A program made the position numbers and the translations under genes. Source: Tritrichomonas musculus (Eukaryota; Parabasalia; Tritrichomonadida; Tritrichomonadidae). From it: 64,000 nucleotides of DNA. A model generated the notes under the pieces. That model saw only the letters and a program-made list of their open reading frames with translations, ran no database searches and had not been told where the DNA came from. Each line of letters begins with the position of its first letter. The stretch's first letter is position 1. The stretch is taken from positions 2,976,001-3,040,000 of the forward strand of contig JAPFFF010000018.1 in NCBI GenBank assembly GCA_039105265.1, written 5' to 3'. Shown here piece after piece: positions 20,818 to 31,950 of this stretch.

Positions 20818-22536
20818 TCATTTTTCATCTTTCAAAAATTGGCATAGGATTTTAAGATGAATTAGTGAAGTATTTTTAAATTGTTCTAAATCTATTAATG
20901 GGCTCAATATTGTTTCATTATCTTCTTCTTCATCAATTTGGCTTTTTATGAATCCTCGATCTAAAGCAAAGATATGTCTGTTTTCTAGAGCTAATTTACA
21001 AATTTCTTCGTAAGCTTTAGAAAATATAGACGCTAATCTTTCATATCCTCCAATCTTTTTCAGAGCCAAAGATCCAAAAGCCTTTTTTTGTTTTTTAAAT
21101 TGTATTGATACATTGGGCACAATCCCTAATTTTGGCTTAAAGGCGCCTTGAAGCAAAAAGTTAGGATAGCTTGTAAATGTATCGGCAATTAAAAAGCTAT
21201 ACGCTATACCAGAATAAAAATATGGATAATTTTGGATGTTTTCCAAAGTTTCATTTGAAGAAAATTCATCAAAAGCTTTGGATCCTATGAATGATTGATT
21301 CATTTTATAGATAGAATTTGTTGTAGGTAGCATAAAGTCAACAATTTTGACAGTATCATTTCCTTCGCATGATAAAAAGCCTATATTATTTTGATTAAAG
21401 TCGCACAATAACATGCTTCTGGCTACAATATCAAGCGCCGTTAGTTCCATTAAAATCATATTGTCGCCTTCGTCATTTGCAATAAAATTATCTTCTAATA
21501 CAGTTTTAGCAAGCTTTGAAAATTTATCCTTATATGGTTTGATGTTTTTTAGCATTATATTCTTAATAGTTGAAAAATGGCTTAATTCTTCTGTTCCAAT
21601 GTAAACTCCGCTTTCTAGGTTCTCATTAATAATAAAATGTGACTTTGGACCGAATCCAGTATATTCCAAAACTTTATAAGCAAAAAGCTCTTTTAAATTA
21701 ACGCTTTGAACAGGCTTAATTGTATTAGTTCTGTGACTGGCGCTATCGTTGATGGTGCTACTTGAATTATTGTTCGATAAACATTGACCTAATCCACTGT
21801 AGGGATAATTTTGATGCGCTTTCACAAAAAGCCTTTTTTTGTTGGAAATTGTGACTATTGTTCCATATTGAGCTCCTTCATCTTTTTGTTCAAATGTTTG
21901 AGTTGATATATTATTTTGCTTCAGATATTTCACTATAGAAGAGTGCAGAGAGGCGTTTAATCCGTATGTAGCACGTGCAATTCCACACATGATATAAGAG
22001 TGTATAAATATGTGGTTTGCATAAAAATCTGCTAAAAATGACAAAATTTGATTATTAACTTCACCGTGTTTAGATTCAATTAAATAAACAACTTTCTGTT
22101 TTACGGCGTTTTCTAACTGAAATCGATGCAGATTTCGTTTTAAAGATGAGAAATAACAGTCGATAATATCGTCAGCTGCTTTAACATTACCAACATTCAA
22201 ATTAGCTCTTGGAATAATTTTGCCTTTCCTTGAACTGTCATATAAGGCTCCAATAACGGTAGCCTCCGTTTTATCTGATTGATCATCTCTTGAATATGCC
22301 CATATTAGGGCTTCTATTGGGTAATGATTTAAGTCTATGGAATCTGATTCTTGTAATAAGCCTCTGACAAAACCTCCTTGTAGTTTATCAAAAAAATTTT
22401 GTTGTACAAATGATGAATGCTTCCATATTGGAACATAATTCTCTTTCATATCGAGAAACATTTTTATAATATTTTCTTCTGTCAATTGATCTAAATAATT
22501 TGGTAATATATGAGTTCTAGATGTATCAGAAGACAT
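20818..22536 (-). CDS. Unrecognised 572-residue protein, possible kinase fold
   Basis: Intact ORF with a clear ATG, convergent with the pseudogene to its left. I do not recognise the family. The C-terminal half has the spacing of an atypical kinase fold of the HipA/lipid-kinase kind: a strand with LFVKAHQ (Lys 239), an acidic helix LKELFAYKVLEYTGFGP (Glu 283) after a Ser/Asn-rich insertion, a hinge-like GVYIGTEEL, then LLCDFNQNNIGFL (Asp 379, Asn 384) and VKIVDFMLP (Asp 400), like a catalytic loop and metal-binding Asp. The N-terminal 200 residues are mainly helical. The kinase reading is inference from motif order; a structure prediction would settle it. No signal peptide or membrane segment. 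Confidence 0.6.
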   Translation of the reverse strand: MSSDTSRTHILPNYLDQLTEENIIKMFLDMKENYVPIWKHSSFVQQNFFDKLQGGFVRGLLQESDSIDLNHYPIEALIWAYSRDDQSDKTEATVIGALYDSSRKGKIIPRANLNVGNVKAADDIIDCYFSSLKRNLHRFQLENAVKQKVVYLIESKHGEVNNQILSFLADFYANHIFIHSYIMCGIARATYGLNASLHSSIVKYLKQNNISTQTFEQKDEGAQYGTIVTISNKKRLFVKAHQNYPYSGLGQCLSNNNSSSTINDSASHRTNTIKPVQSVNLKELFAYKVLEYTGFGPKSHFIINENLESGVYIGTEELSHFSTIKNIMLKNIKPYKDKFSKLAKTVLEDNFIANDEGDNMILMELTALDIVARSMLLCDFNQNNIGFLSCEGNDTVKIVDFMLPTTNSIYKMNQSFIGSKAFDEFSSNETLENIQNYPYFYSGIAYSFLIADTFTSYPNFLLQGAFKPKLGIVPNVSIQFKKQKKAFGSLALKKIGGYERLASIFSKAYEEICKLALENRHIFALDRGFIKSQIDEEEDNETILSPLIDLEQFKNTSLIHLKILCQFLKDEK

Positions 22537-22974
22537 TTTTTAACAAATAATAACTTAAAACAGTCGTTTTCCGATAAAATTGTAGACTTAAATTCAAATG
22601 TCAGCCCATTATTTTTTCTCTCAATTTATTTGACAATAAAATATTTATTTCAATTTTTAAAAGCTTTTATTTTTTCTTTTCAATTTAATCTTTACAATTT
22701 TTCATTAATTGATCAAGGATCAATTCAGTATGCATACATTTTCATAAGATTTCGCCAATGATCTAATTCGACTGTGTCTTTTATTGCTCTTGGCGCCAAA
22801 TTAAAGATTCAAAAATTGTAATTATTGACAAACAATCTTGCAATTAGAAGTTACACTTGGATTTTTGCCCATACACCATTGTACTTCTTTGATTTTTATG
22901 ATTTTTATTATTTTTGCCCATCTACCCATCTATTTATAAGTGATTTTAATTATTTTGATTATATATCTCAACAA
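22537..22974. other. Divergent spacer upstream of two ORFs
   Basis: T-rich non-coding DNA between the minus-strand gene and the plus-strand ORF starting at 22975. Open frames here begin at TTG only and are hydrophobic runs, so they are not annotated. Confidence 0.4.
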
Positions 22975-23364
22975 ATGTCAAATAGACGTCAAGTTAATTT
23001 AGATGCTATTGCTGAACAAATCTTATTGAGCAATCATATCGATATATTCAATCAACCAACCATCAATATTAACAATTCTCAAGTTAATGAAGATTTCTAT
23101 GAAATAACATTAAATAACCCAACTATTGATGGTCGTCGAATAAGATTTACAAATACTAGCAATACTGGTCGTGATACTAATCCCGATAAACGTAACAATC
23201 ACAACTCTAATCTATCAGACGACCACCTCCACGTACTATTTCAAACGTATCATCAATTATTGTATCAACCGCAGAAACTACACCTCAACGTAATTAACAT
23301 CTCACCATATATATTTGCTGTTAATGAACATCGTAACAATTTACACATCCAACGATACAATTAA
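22975..23364 (+). CDS. Unrecognised Asn-rich ORF
   Basis: Starts MSNRRQVNLDAIAEQILLSN, 129 codons from this ATG. Polar and Asn/Asp-rich, no known domain. A second frame over about 23210-23290 reads a proline-rich peptide (IRRPPPRTISNVSSIIV) that also looks coding, and the next ORF overlaps its 3' end in another frame. This may therefore be one gene of about 1.35 kb broken by frame changes. Function unknown. Confidence 0.4.
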   Translation: MSNRRQVNLDAIAEQILLSNHIDIFNQPTININNSQVNEDFYEITLNNPTIDGRRIRFTNTSNTGRDTNPDKRNNHNSNLSDDHLHVLFQTYHQLLYQPQKLHLNVINISPYIFAVNEHRNNLHIQRYN

Positions 23365-24328
23365 TTACGAGAATTCATTGAACAATATGACTCCAAATTA
23401 TTTACCACTATTTGATATTATGTTTCCTAATTACACCATTTCGAAATTTACGTGTGAAATAAGTGACAGATTCTATTCATGTTTTTGCTTTCATATTAAA
23501 TATGCTATTGCTCAAATATCTCGAATCACATATCCAAGAGTATATTCAATTATTAATTCTAGTCACGGAATGGGATATAAAATAGAAGCATTCGTATGCA
23601 AATCACTCAGAATACCTGAAGATCGTGAAATTATGGACCTATTAACTCAAACATTCAATCAATCAAATCATTATTACGATAACATGAACGTATCGAACTT
23701 CATCATTGATCGAAATAATAAACAACTATACGTAAATGATCAATTAGTTGGTCCATTATCTGAAGATGTTAATAGTAATGTTAAGAACTGTCAAATATTC
23801 TTAGCTCATATAAATAGATCAAATAAAACTCGAGCGATGGTTGATAACGAAAAGAATGCATTTGAGTTATTCAAGAATGAAATGATTCATGCATTGATTC
23901 AAATATTACGTGCTAAATATAGACTATTCAATAGAGTTATAATCGATAGACAAATAACAGAAAGAGTTAAAAGTATCAAACAATCTAAAAGTTATAATAA
24001 CAATAACGATGATAACAACGACAATACCAACGATGATGATATCAACAATGATAACTATATAAATGAATTCAATAACGATATATACGGGCACGCACATACA
24101 CACAACTATGGTTACAATAACGGATATAAATATAAAGAAATCGTAAACGTTTACGATATATCTCGTTATTATAGAAACTATTTTGAAGATAATACTCACG
24201 ACATACAACTTCAACATGAATATAGCGATGATGAACCACTCATGTATAAGAATTTAATAGATCATGCTGAAACTGATTTAGAGTGTTATAGATATAACTT
24301 TATATTCGAAAAACCGTTAGTATTTTAA
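23324..24328 (+). CDS. Unrecognised 334-residue protein with Asn/Asp tract
   Basis: An ordered N-terminal half (SKFTCEISDRFYSCFCFHIK, HGMGYKIEAFVCKSLRIPED, NFIIDRNNKQLYVNDQLVG), a basic helix (ALIQILRAKYRLFNRVIIDR), then a low-complexity Asn/Asp tract (about 23995-24060) and a Tyr/His-rich tail. No family recognised. Codon use is richer in CGA, ACG and TCG than in neighbouring genes, so the segment reads differently from the rest of the window. It could be part of an unknown mobile element or a lineage-specific gene family. The ATG at 23324 is the first in frame; a longer N-terminus through a frame change with the preceding ORF is possible. Confidence 0.5.
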   Translation: MNIVTIYTSNDTINYENSLNNMTPNYLPLFDIMFPNYTISKFTCEISDRFYSCFCFHIKYAIAQISRITYPRVYSIINSSHGMGYKIEAFVCKSLRIPEDREIMDLLTQTFNQSNHYYDNMNVSNFIIDRNNKQLYVNDQLVGPLSEDVNSNVKNCQIFLAHINRSNKTRAMVDNEKNAFELFKNEMIHALIQILRAKYRLFNRVIIDRQITERVKSIKQSKSYNNNNDDNNDNTNDDDINNDNYINEFNNDIYGHAHTHNYGYNNGYKYKEIVNVYDISRYYRNYFEDNTHDIQLQHEYSDDEPLMYKNLIDHAETDLECYRYNFIFEKPLVF

Positions 24329-24996
24329 AAATATGATATTATATATTGATATATTACGATATTAATTTAATACATTTAGTTAATGATTACACGGTAATGT
24401 ATACATATTAACTATACTACGTTAACTATACACCATAATTGAATATATAATCGATAAACCAGATAACTACAATTCATTTATTTTTGCATTATTATCGACA
24501 GTTCAACATTGATATACAATTTATTATATACAACTGCAAACGTAATATTTTTTAACTTTTTTATTTTACCAACTTTTTACCGAAACAGCATCTCAATCAA
24601 CGAAATATCGATAACAGGAATCAAAGTAACTGAAATTTCAGCATTCCAGAAACAAAACAATGAATTGACCTTATGAATTAAAAACTACCACCAGAAATAA
24701 AAGTCTGAACTGAAATTCGAGAATGAACAAACGGTGATGATATTTCGTGCATGTGTAATAATTAACGAACTATCGAGATTGCTGTCATCGTAATTTGTAA
24801 CTATTTAACGATGTATCAATAACAAATTAACGTCCAGATGATATGAAATTTATATGTTCTGATAGGTTATAAACATGTTTCGATAATTTCAGTTAGCGGA
24901 ATACTGGTTAACATGGTATTCATTTAACGTACTATTAAAATTAATTGCAATGAATTTGACACAAAAATAACAGTATATCGATTCGGCTCGAGTGAA
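24329..24996. other. Spacer between unrecognised ORFs
   Basis: Non-coding, less homopolymeric than other spacers here, with repeated GTTAAC, TATCGAT and ACGATGTA-like words. Its composition matches the two flanking ORF blocks, suggesting all three belong to one imported or expanded segment. Confidence 0.35.
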
Positions 24997-25720
24997 ATGA
25001 TTGAAACTTTCTGGCATTGGATATATAAATTTGATAATTCATCGTTAATGGAATTAATTGAACAGAATATTTATAATATTACAGTTATTGAAACATCAAT
25101 TAAAACACAGATGGAAAAGATGTTAAGTCAAAAGAGAAGTCCAGTTATGTTGAATTCGTTTGAATTTACTATCGGTGATGATAAGAATGGAAGTAATGTT
25201 AATGCACCAGCTAACGATGTTCAAGTTGAGATACCAATTAATGGAAATGGCGTTGATGATGTATTGGATGATGATGTGACTGATGGTTTGTTTGGTGGCT
25301 CATCTAACAGTAATGTTAACACATTAAATACATCAAACAGTAAATGCAAATCAGTTACTGTACCAGCTGATGATCCAATCGCCAACAAAGTTACAGAAAC
25401 ATTCATAGGTTCATCGAATAAACAATTAACTATATCATATAAACTCAAAAACTACCCATTTGCGTTATAGTGTCGAGAGAGTAGAAAAGATGATGATAGT
25501 AATAATAATACTGATGATTCCCATTGACTCTAACAATACTTATGATTCTCGATCGAGGAGGATAATTCTGTCAACATCTCGAATGGGATGGATCGATCTT
25601 GTCCATTCTCATAATGATGATGACATTGCCAACTCTCCGTCAGTTCCAGCAGCAAGCACAGTCACAGATTCAGATGTAAAGATAGATGTTCTTGAAAATA
25701 CAGGCACAATACCACTCTAG
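24997..25720 (+). pseudogene. Unrecognised Asp/Ser/Asn-rich ORF, probably broken
   Basis: From the ATG at 24997, 157 codons encode a short helical start (MIETFWHWIYKFDNSSLMEL) and a disordered acidic tail. After the stop at 25468 another frame stays open to 25720 with similar polar content (DLVHSHNDDDIANSPSV), so a frame change is likely. Not related to any family I know. Confidence 0.35.
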
Positions 25721-25815
25721 AACAATGCAAATGATCCCAAATCTACCTCCGATACAAAAGAGGAGGGAGTTCAACACTCTTCATCATAAAATTAGGCAGA
25801 CATCATTAAGGCTTA

Positions 25816-28800
25816 ATGAACAAAGCCACACAGGAAGAGTTTTTTTCCCCAAGTGATGAAACATATAGAGAATGCCTTGAAGAATCAATCAAATGCCATC
25901 ATAATGAAATAGCTGAATTTTTGATTGATAATTACATAAATTTAAATGAAGAAAAAATTTCGATTTCAATGAAATATCAAAATTATTTTTTTTTTTTTGC
26001 CAGAGACTGAAAATGAGATTAAGAATATTCTGCCAATTTTGTTGTGTAGTTCATGTGAATATGATTATAAAAATCTTCTTCTTATTCTTTTGAAAGAAAA
26101 AATTGAAATTGATTCTGATAAAGCTTTTGAATCATGTTGCAAAAACATGGAATTTGTACAAATTTAACTTGATAATCAAATCATTGAAATTGATGCATTT
26201 AAAAAATGTGAAGCACTTGTTAAACTTGTGATTCCTTCATTTATAACTGAGATTAAACCATCTTCATTTAGAAAATGTGAATCATTAACTGAAATAACAA
26301 TTCCTTCATCTGTAAAAGTTTTCGGTTCTAAAGCTTTTAAATAATAATTCCTTCTTCAGTCACAACTATTAATGATTCAGCTTTTTCTGGATGCTTAAGT
26401 TTAAGGAAAATAGTCATTCCTTCTTCTGCAAATTTTATTAGTTCTTATGCATTTTGTTCATGTATTGAATTAAAGCAAATTTCTATTCCTAAATCATTGA
26501 CTGTGATTAATCAATCAACTTTTTTGGAATGCTCTGCATTGACACAAATAAAAATTCCTTCTTCTGTAACTTCAATTGAAAAATATGCTTTCATAAAATG
26601 CATATCATTAAAAAAAGTTATTCTTCCTCCTTCTTTAGTAAAAATCGGAGATTCTGCTTTTGGAGAATGTCAAAAATTGACATCAATAACAATTCCTTCT
26701 TGTTTGGAATTTCTTGGAGATTCAGTCTTTGAAAATTGCTATTCATTGTCAGGAATATTGACTGAATCCAAACCAATTAAGATTCATATTGGCGAGAAAG
26801 CATTTCTTAACTGTAAAGAATTGAAAAAGATTCCAGATTGGACTTTTGATAATGAAACAATTGAAGAAGAAACTTTTTCTGGCTGCTCATCATTGAAACA
26901 AATTAAAATTTTAGGTCCAATTACATCATTTTGTAATAGTGCTTTTGCGAAATGTTCTTCATTGGTTGAAATTACAGTTCCAATGCCAGTAACGTCAATA
27001 GGAATTCATGCTTTCTATGGTTGCAAGTTATTGAAACAGATTGATTTTTTAGGTTCATTAAAAAAGATCAATAGATATTGTTTTAGGGATTGTTCTTCAC
27101 TTGAGAAAATAACAATTCCTTCAACAGTAGAATCAATTGAAGAACATGCATTTAACAATTGCAAATCTCTTACTGAAATATTGATTCCTTCGTCTGTTGT
27201 TTCAATTGACAATTGCGCATTCTCTGGTTGTTCATCATTGAAAAAAATATTGATTCCGAAATCAATAAAAAAAATTGGAAAATCAATTTTTGAATATTGT
27301 TCATCATTGATTGAAATAACATTACTTAATTATATGACATCAATTAATGATGAATTCTTTTTTTCTTGTAAATCTCTTTCAGAAGTAACCATTCCTTCAA
27401 CGGCTACTTGTATTGGAAAGAATTCTTCATCTGTAACGAAAATAGATCAAGAAGCATTTTCTAGTTGTTTTTCGTTGACTGAAATAACAATCCCTTCTTC
27501 CGTAAAAGAAGTTGGTGCTTCTGTTTTTCAGGATTGTCATTTATTAACAAAAATATCGATTTTTTCATCATTAACTGAAATTCCAAAAAAAATGTTTTCT
27601 GGTTGTTTTTCATTAAAAGAAATAAACATTCCTTCTTCAGTTTCATTAATTGATGATTGTTCTTTTACACTTTGCTCATCATTGCAAGAAATAACAATTC
27701 CTTCTTCAGTAACAAAAATCGGAAATTGTGCTTTTTCGGGTTGTTCATCATTAACAAAAATTTCAATTACTTCTTCTTTAATTACTGAATTAAGCAATTG
27801 CACTTTTTCTGGCTGTTTATCATTGACTGAGATATCAATTCCTTCTTCAAATACTCAAATTAAAAGACATTGTTTTAGTGGTTGTGCATCGTTGACAAAA
27901 ATAACAATTCCTTCTTCTGTAACAAAAATTAAATATAGCGCTTTTAGTGAATGTTCTTCATTGACTGAATTAATCATTCCTTCTTCAGTGAGAAAAATAG
28001 GAAAGAATGCTTTTAGTGGTTGTAAATCATTGAAAAAAATCATCATTCCTTCATCTGTTACAAGCATTGGCTATTTTGCTTTTTGGGGATGTTTTTCACT
28101 TGATTTAAATTCAATTCCTTCAGAAAAAGGAGATAATTTATTTGATGATTCTTTAACAATTTTCAAAGATATGAAAATAGATTGTCCTTATCAATTAAAA
28201 GAAAACATTCCAGAAATAAGAGACTATGAAATAATTGATAAAATATCAAACAATTCAATTTGTCAAGTTTTTAAAGCAACCAATAAAAAAACTAAAGAAG
28301 TTTGTGCGATTAAATTTTATCAGAGTTTCTTTCCTATTAATTATATAAACATAAAGTGAGAGAAATAAAGGGGGTCGATTCAAAAAATAATTAATTTCAA
28401 GGGAAAACGATAATAAAAATTTATCTTGAGAAAAAAATATTTGAAAAAAAAATTTTTTCATAAAATTATATTTTCTGAAAAAATATTCAATTTTTTCTTA
28501 ACTTGATCGTCGACCCCTATTTTATTGAATGAGACCCCTATTTTTTGGGGGCACTTTATATTTTTCGAAGTAAAATAATCTTCGGTATTGCTGCAACAAT
28601 GAAGAAAATTCATCGAATGAATATTGTTCATCAGAATTTATCAATTGGAAATATTTTGTTGGATGACAATTTCGAACCTTTGATAAACAATTTTGGTTTC
28701 GCTGGTTCAATTGGTGGCCACCAAATGTGCGATACCACAATTTTGGTTTCGAACCTTTTGAAGAAGCTTTCGAAATGTGCGATGAATCAATGAGAGTTAA

Positions 28801-29113
28801 TAATCATTGGGATTTAATTTTTTATTCACCTGAGCGTTTTGAATGAATTAAAGATTGCTTCCAATCTGACGTTTATTCATATGCTGTCATTCTTTATTTG
28901 ATGTTTGAAAATAGACTTTATTCAACTAAAAAAAGTATTGTAGTTAAATTAGAATTGATCACTAAATGCATGAAAGAGAATCCATGTGAAAGACCTTCTT
29001 TTGATCAAATTATTGATATTCTGAAAGATGATTCGTTTGCACTCGATGAATTTGGTATGAAAACTGATTTAAACAAACTTCATGAGTATCAAAATAGGAT
29101 TGATAGTGAATAA
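25816..29113 (+). pseudogene. Broken ankyrin + BspA-LRR + TKL-like kinase gene
   Basis: Three parts are readable. (1) 25816 onward: YRECLEESIKCHHNEIAEFL, matching the DUF3447 ankyrin-like start common in trichomonads. (2) About 26170-28140: some 25 LRR_5 repeats of about 23 residues (LTEITIPSSVTKIGNCAFSG type), mostly in one long frame open from 26341 to 28357. (3) A kinase domain: YEIIDKISNNSICQVFKATN and VCAIKFY (catalytic Lys), then a stop and a short insertion, then MNIVHQNLSIGNILLDDNFE, INNFGFAGS, DVYSYAVILYLMFENRLYST and CMKENPCERPSFDQIIDIL. HRD is HQN and DFG is NFG, so the catalytic Asp residues are gone. Frame changes near 26000, 26335 and 28740, and stops at 26166, 28357 and 28843, mark it as dead. 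Confidence 0.75.
28366..28560. repeat. Possible small insert in the kinase part
   Basis: Kinase homology stops at 28357 and resumes near 28562. Between them lies an A/T-run-rich stretch bounded by AAAGGGGGTCGATTCAAAA on the left and, inverted on the right, ATAGGGGTCGACGATC with a second ATAGGGGTC copy. This looks like a small palindromic insert that replaced the kinase N-lobe end. Target duplication not visible. Confidence 0.35.
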
Positions 29114-30299
29114 TAAAATAGTATTAGAATTGCTATTTAATTTCGCATTTCATTATATAAACACTTTGAAATTTCAATCATTAATATTTATAAATTCAAA
29201 TGAATTTATGTTTTTATTTGTTGTTGCAAGCTTGCATCATTATTTAATAAAAAGCATTTTTTGATGAGTGCCTGCTTAACTTATTAGGCAGTTTTCGAAA
29301 AAAATCTTTTTGCTAAAAAAAAAAAAACTTTTTCCGGAAAACTTTTTGAATGTTTTTTGATCGTTTAACCAAATAAATTCACAAAAAAGTTTCAGAAAAA
29401 TTGTATTTTTTCCGAAAAAACTTTATTTTTCGAAAAAAACCGATTAATTAAAATATGATTTTGAATGAAACTTTTTATGGCTGATTTATACTATTCTTGA
29501 AGTTATTGGAAATAAGACTCTTCTCATCTTCTGTATGATAGTTGATACACTTCTTTTCAACGATAGTTTGGACTCGGAAGTTTTGGCTTCTTGCTTAATA
29601 TTTTTTGATTTATATTTGGCTTTACTTTTAATCCAAGGAACAACTGGCTTGATAACGTTATTTTAGCCATCTTTCAAATGTTTAATACACATCATGCAAG
29701 ATGCCAATCTTCTTATTTAACGTCACCTGAAAACTCTACTAGATGCATAACAGATCTTTACTAACCATTCCAACCTTCAAATCATACATTTGCGAATGAA
29801 GTAAAACTTCAAAGAAGGTCTCACAAAAACAATGTTAAGTATTTGATAATCTATTCATCTGCTCTAATGATTTAGAATGTATATTATATAGTCTCTGTTC
29901 AAGTAAAACCTTTGATATTGAGAAAAAAAATCATACATTAAAAAAGGTTGCCACATAGCTATATACAATACCAATATAACACACTTGTCTTCTTAGAGTT
30001 CACAATGAATGACAATTAAACATCTGAAGAGTTTATTTTTCATACCTTTCGATGCGAATCTTATGTAGAAAGATGATTCGTTATAAAGTAAAGATAGTGT
30101 TTGATAGAAATTCTCTCTCTTGCCAATGAACTTCCTTCTTGATGTTGAAAATGAAGCCTATTCATCAAGATTAAAATCATATATACTTATTTATAAAAAA
30201 AGGCGTATTATTTAAAAATAGATTATATATTATTCAAAAATTAAAAAAAAAAGATTTATTAACATAATAAAACAAAATCATCCGAGGATGAATTGAAAT

Positions 30300-30584
30300 T
30301 TATTCATCCTTTTGAACTCTTCGATGACCACGAGAATGAAATTTTCTTTCACGATGTGTAACAGTTGGTTCATTGAATTCTGTTTGTGGTGCTATTTCAT
30401 AAGTTAAGCATTGCTTACCTTTACTTGCTGATTGATTATTTTTAACTTCAATTTCTTTGATTATTAATGAAGGATTTTCTTCTATCAATTTCCAAAAAGA
30501 ATATGAAAACACTCCATGATCTCTGGAATTTGCCTGCAATTTAGTTATTAGTTGATCTTCTTTACTATCAGAAACCACAATCAT
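30300..30584 (-). CDS. Short ORF, faint likeness to a caspase/metacaspase C-terminus
   Basis: 94 codons with its own ATG, lying inside the long-TIR element. The phrase DHGVFSYSFWKLIEENPSL, followed by a polar stretch and YEIAPQTEF, resembles the small-subunit end of C14 peptidases (gNGvFTyallkaL-like), and the start (IVVSDSKEDQ) resembles the preceding strand (vlsAs..dq). The catalytic His/Cys part is absent, so if the likeness holds this is a gene fragment without activity. It could equally be an unrelated small protein. Upstream DNA shows no continuation in any frame. Confidence 0.4.
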   Translation of the reverse strand: MIVVSDSKEDQLITKLQANSRDHGVFSYSFWKLIEENPSLIIKEIEVKNNQSASKGKQCLTYEIAPQTEFNEPTVTHRERKFHSRGHRRVQKDE

Positions 30585-31950
30585 TTAAATAATTTTTTAA
30601 ATTCATAAGAAGATGTTAATTCAATTTTTGAATTAGGCTGATATTTCAATGGAAGGTAAATTATATTTTTCAGAATAAGTATAATTTTCAATATATACAC
30701 AATCTTGCTTTTTAAAATTTTTATATTAAATCTTTATACTTATATCTCACAATATAAACATCGAAAATAAATTTAAATCTAAATAAATATTTTAAATTTA
30801 TTTTATTATTGAAATATAAATCATAAACAATAATTATTTCAAAACTCATTGGGATATTTATATTTTATTTTATTTGCTAAGTAATTATTGCATAATTATG
30901 ATTTTATAAAACAATTTAAGTCAAAAATAATAAATAATAAGCTTTAACATTAAGTTTAAAATTGAAAACCTTGAACAGCTTATATTGAAAATTGTGAGAG
31001 ATAGATATTTCAATAACTTTTATACCATCAAGTTTTGAAAAAAAATTAAATTTCAGAATAGGTTGATATTATTTATTTCAATTTATAAGTCAAATATCAT
31101 TCATTTATATCATTTATATCTTTGTAATAAAAATATTTTGAATAATTTTTAAACAATACTTTAGCAAGGGTTTGCATTTGCAGTTTATAATTGTAAAAAA
31201 AAATAAAAAAAATTCAAACATTGTTATAAAAATATCAACAAGCTATCAAACAATCAAAAAATAAAGACCATTTTAACTGATAGAAAACATTTGATAAAAT
31301 ATAATAAGAAAAAATATTCTCAAATGAAAAAATATTATAATATTTTGAATTTCAAAATTATGAACGATTTTGATCATATAAATCTTTTCATAAGCCTCAA
31401 TCTTCTGAATAGGTTGGTATTATTTGAAACACTAATTTCTACTCTTTCTTGAAACTGAATTTAATGTTATGCATTTAATAAATACATAGTTTGGAAGTAT
31501 GATAACTATACAATAATTATTTTCTCATTCTGAGCAGATTAAAACTATGCATATGAATCAACATTTTTAGAGTAATTTACTGTTTTGAACATTATATTAA
31601 AGATTTTATTACAGATTTAACAGATTATGTACATAAGGCATAAGGATTGATTTCTTATGTATTCAAAATTGATATAATAATCAGAAAAATTAAGAGATTT
31701 CGAAAAAAACAATTATTATGTAGATTTAAATAAAATGAAGATTTCCAAATACATGACCTTTAAAACATATTCTTTCTTCAATACAACACATATATTTATG
31801 ATTACTTATTTTGAAAACACTTATAAATATAATCATTTTATGATTTAAATTGAAAAATAAACATTTGCATGCTTGGAAATTGATATTGACTTGAAAAATT
31901 ATGAATTACTTTATTTGCGAATATATTATATATATTTTTTTGTTATTTAT

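Noticed and set aside
23924-24217. 97-codon minus-strand Ile/Val-rich frame
   Set aside because: Shadow of the Asn/Asp-rich tract of the 23324-24328 ORF.
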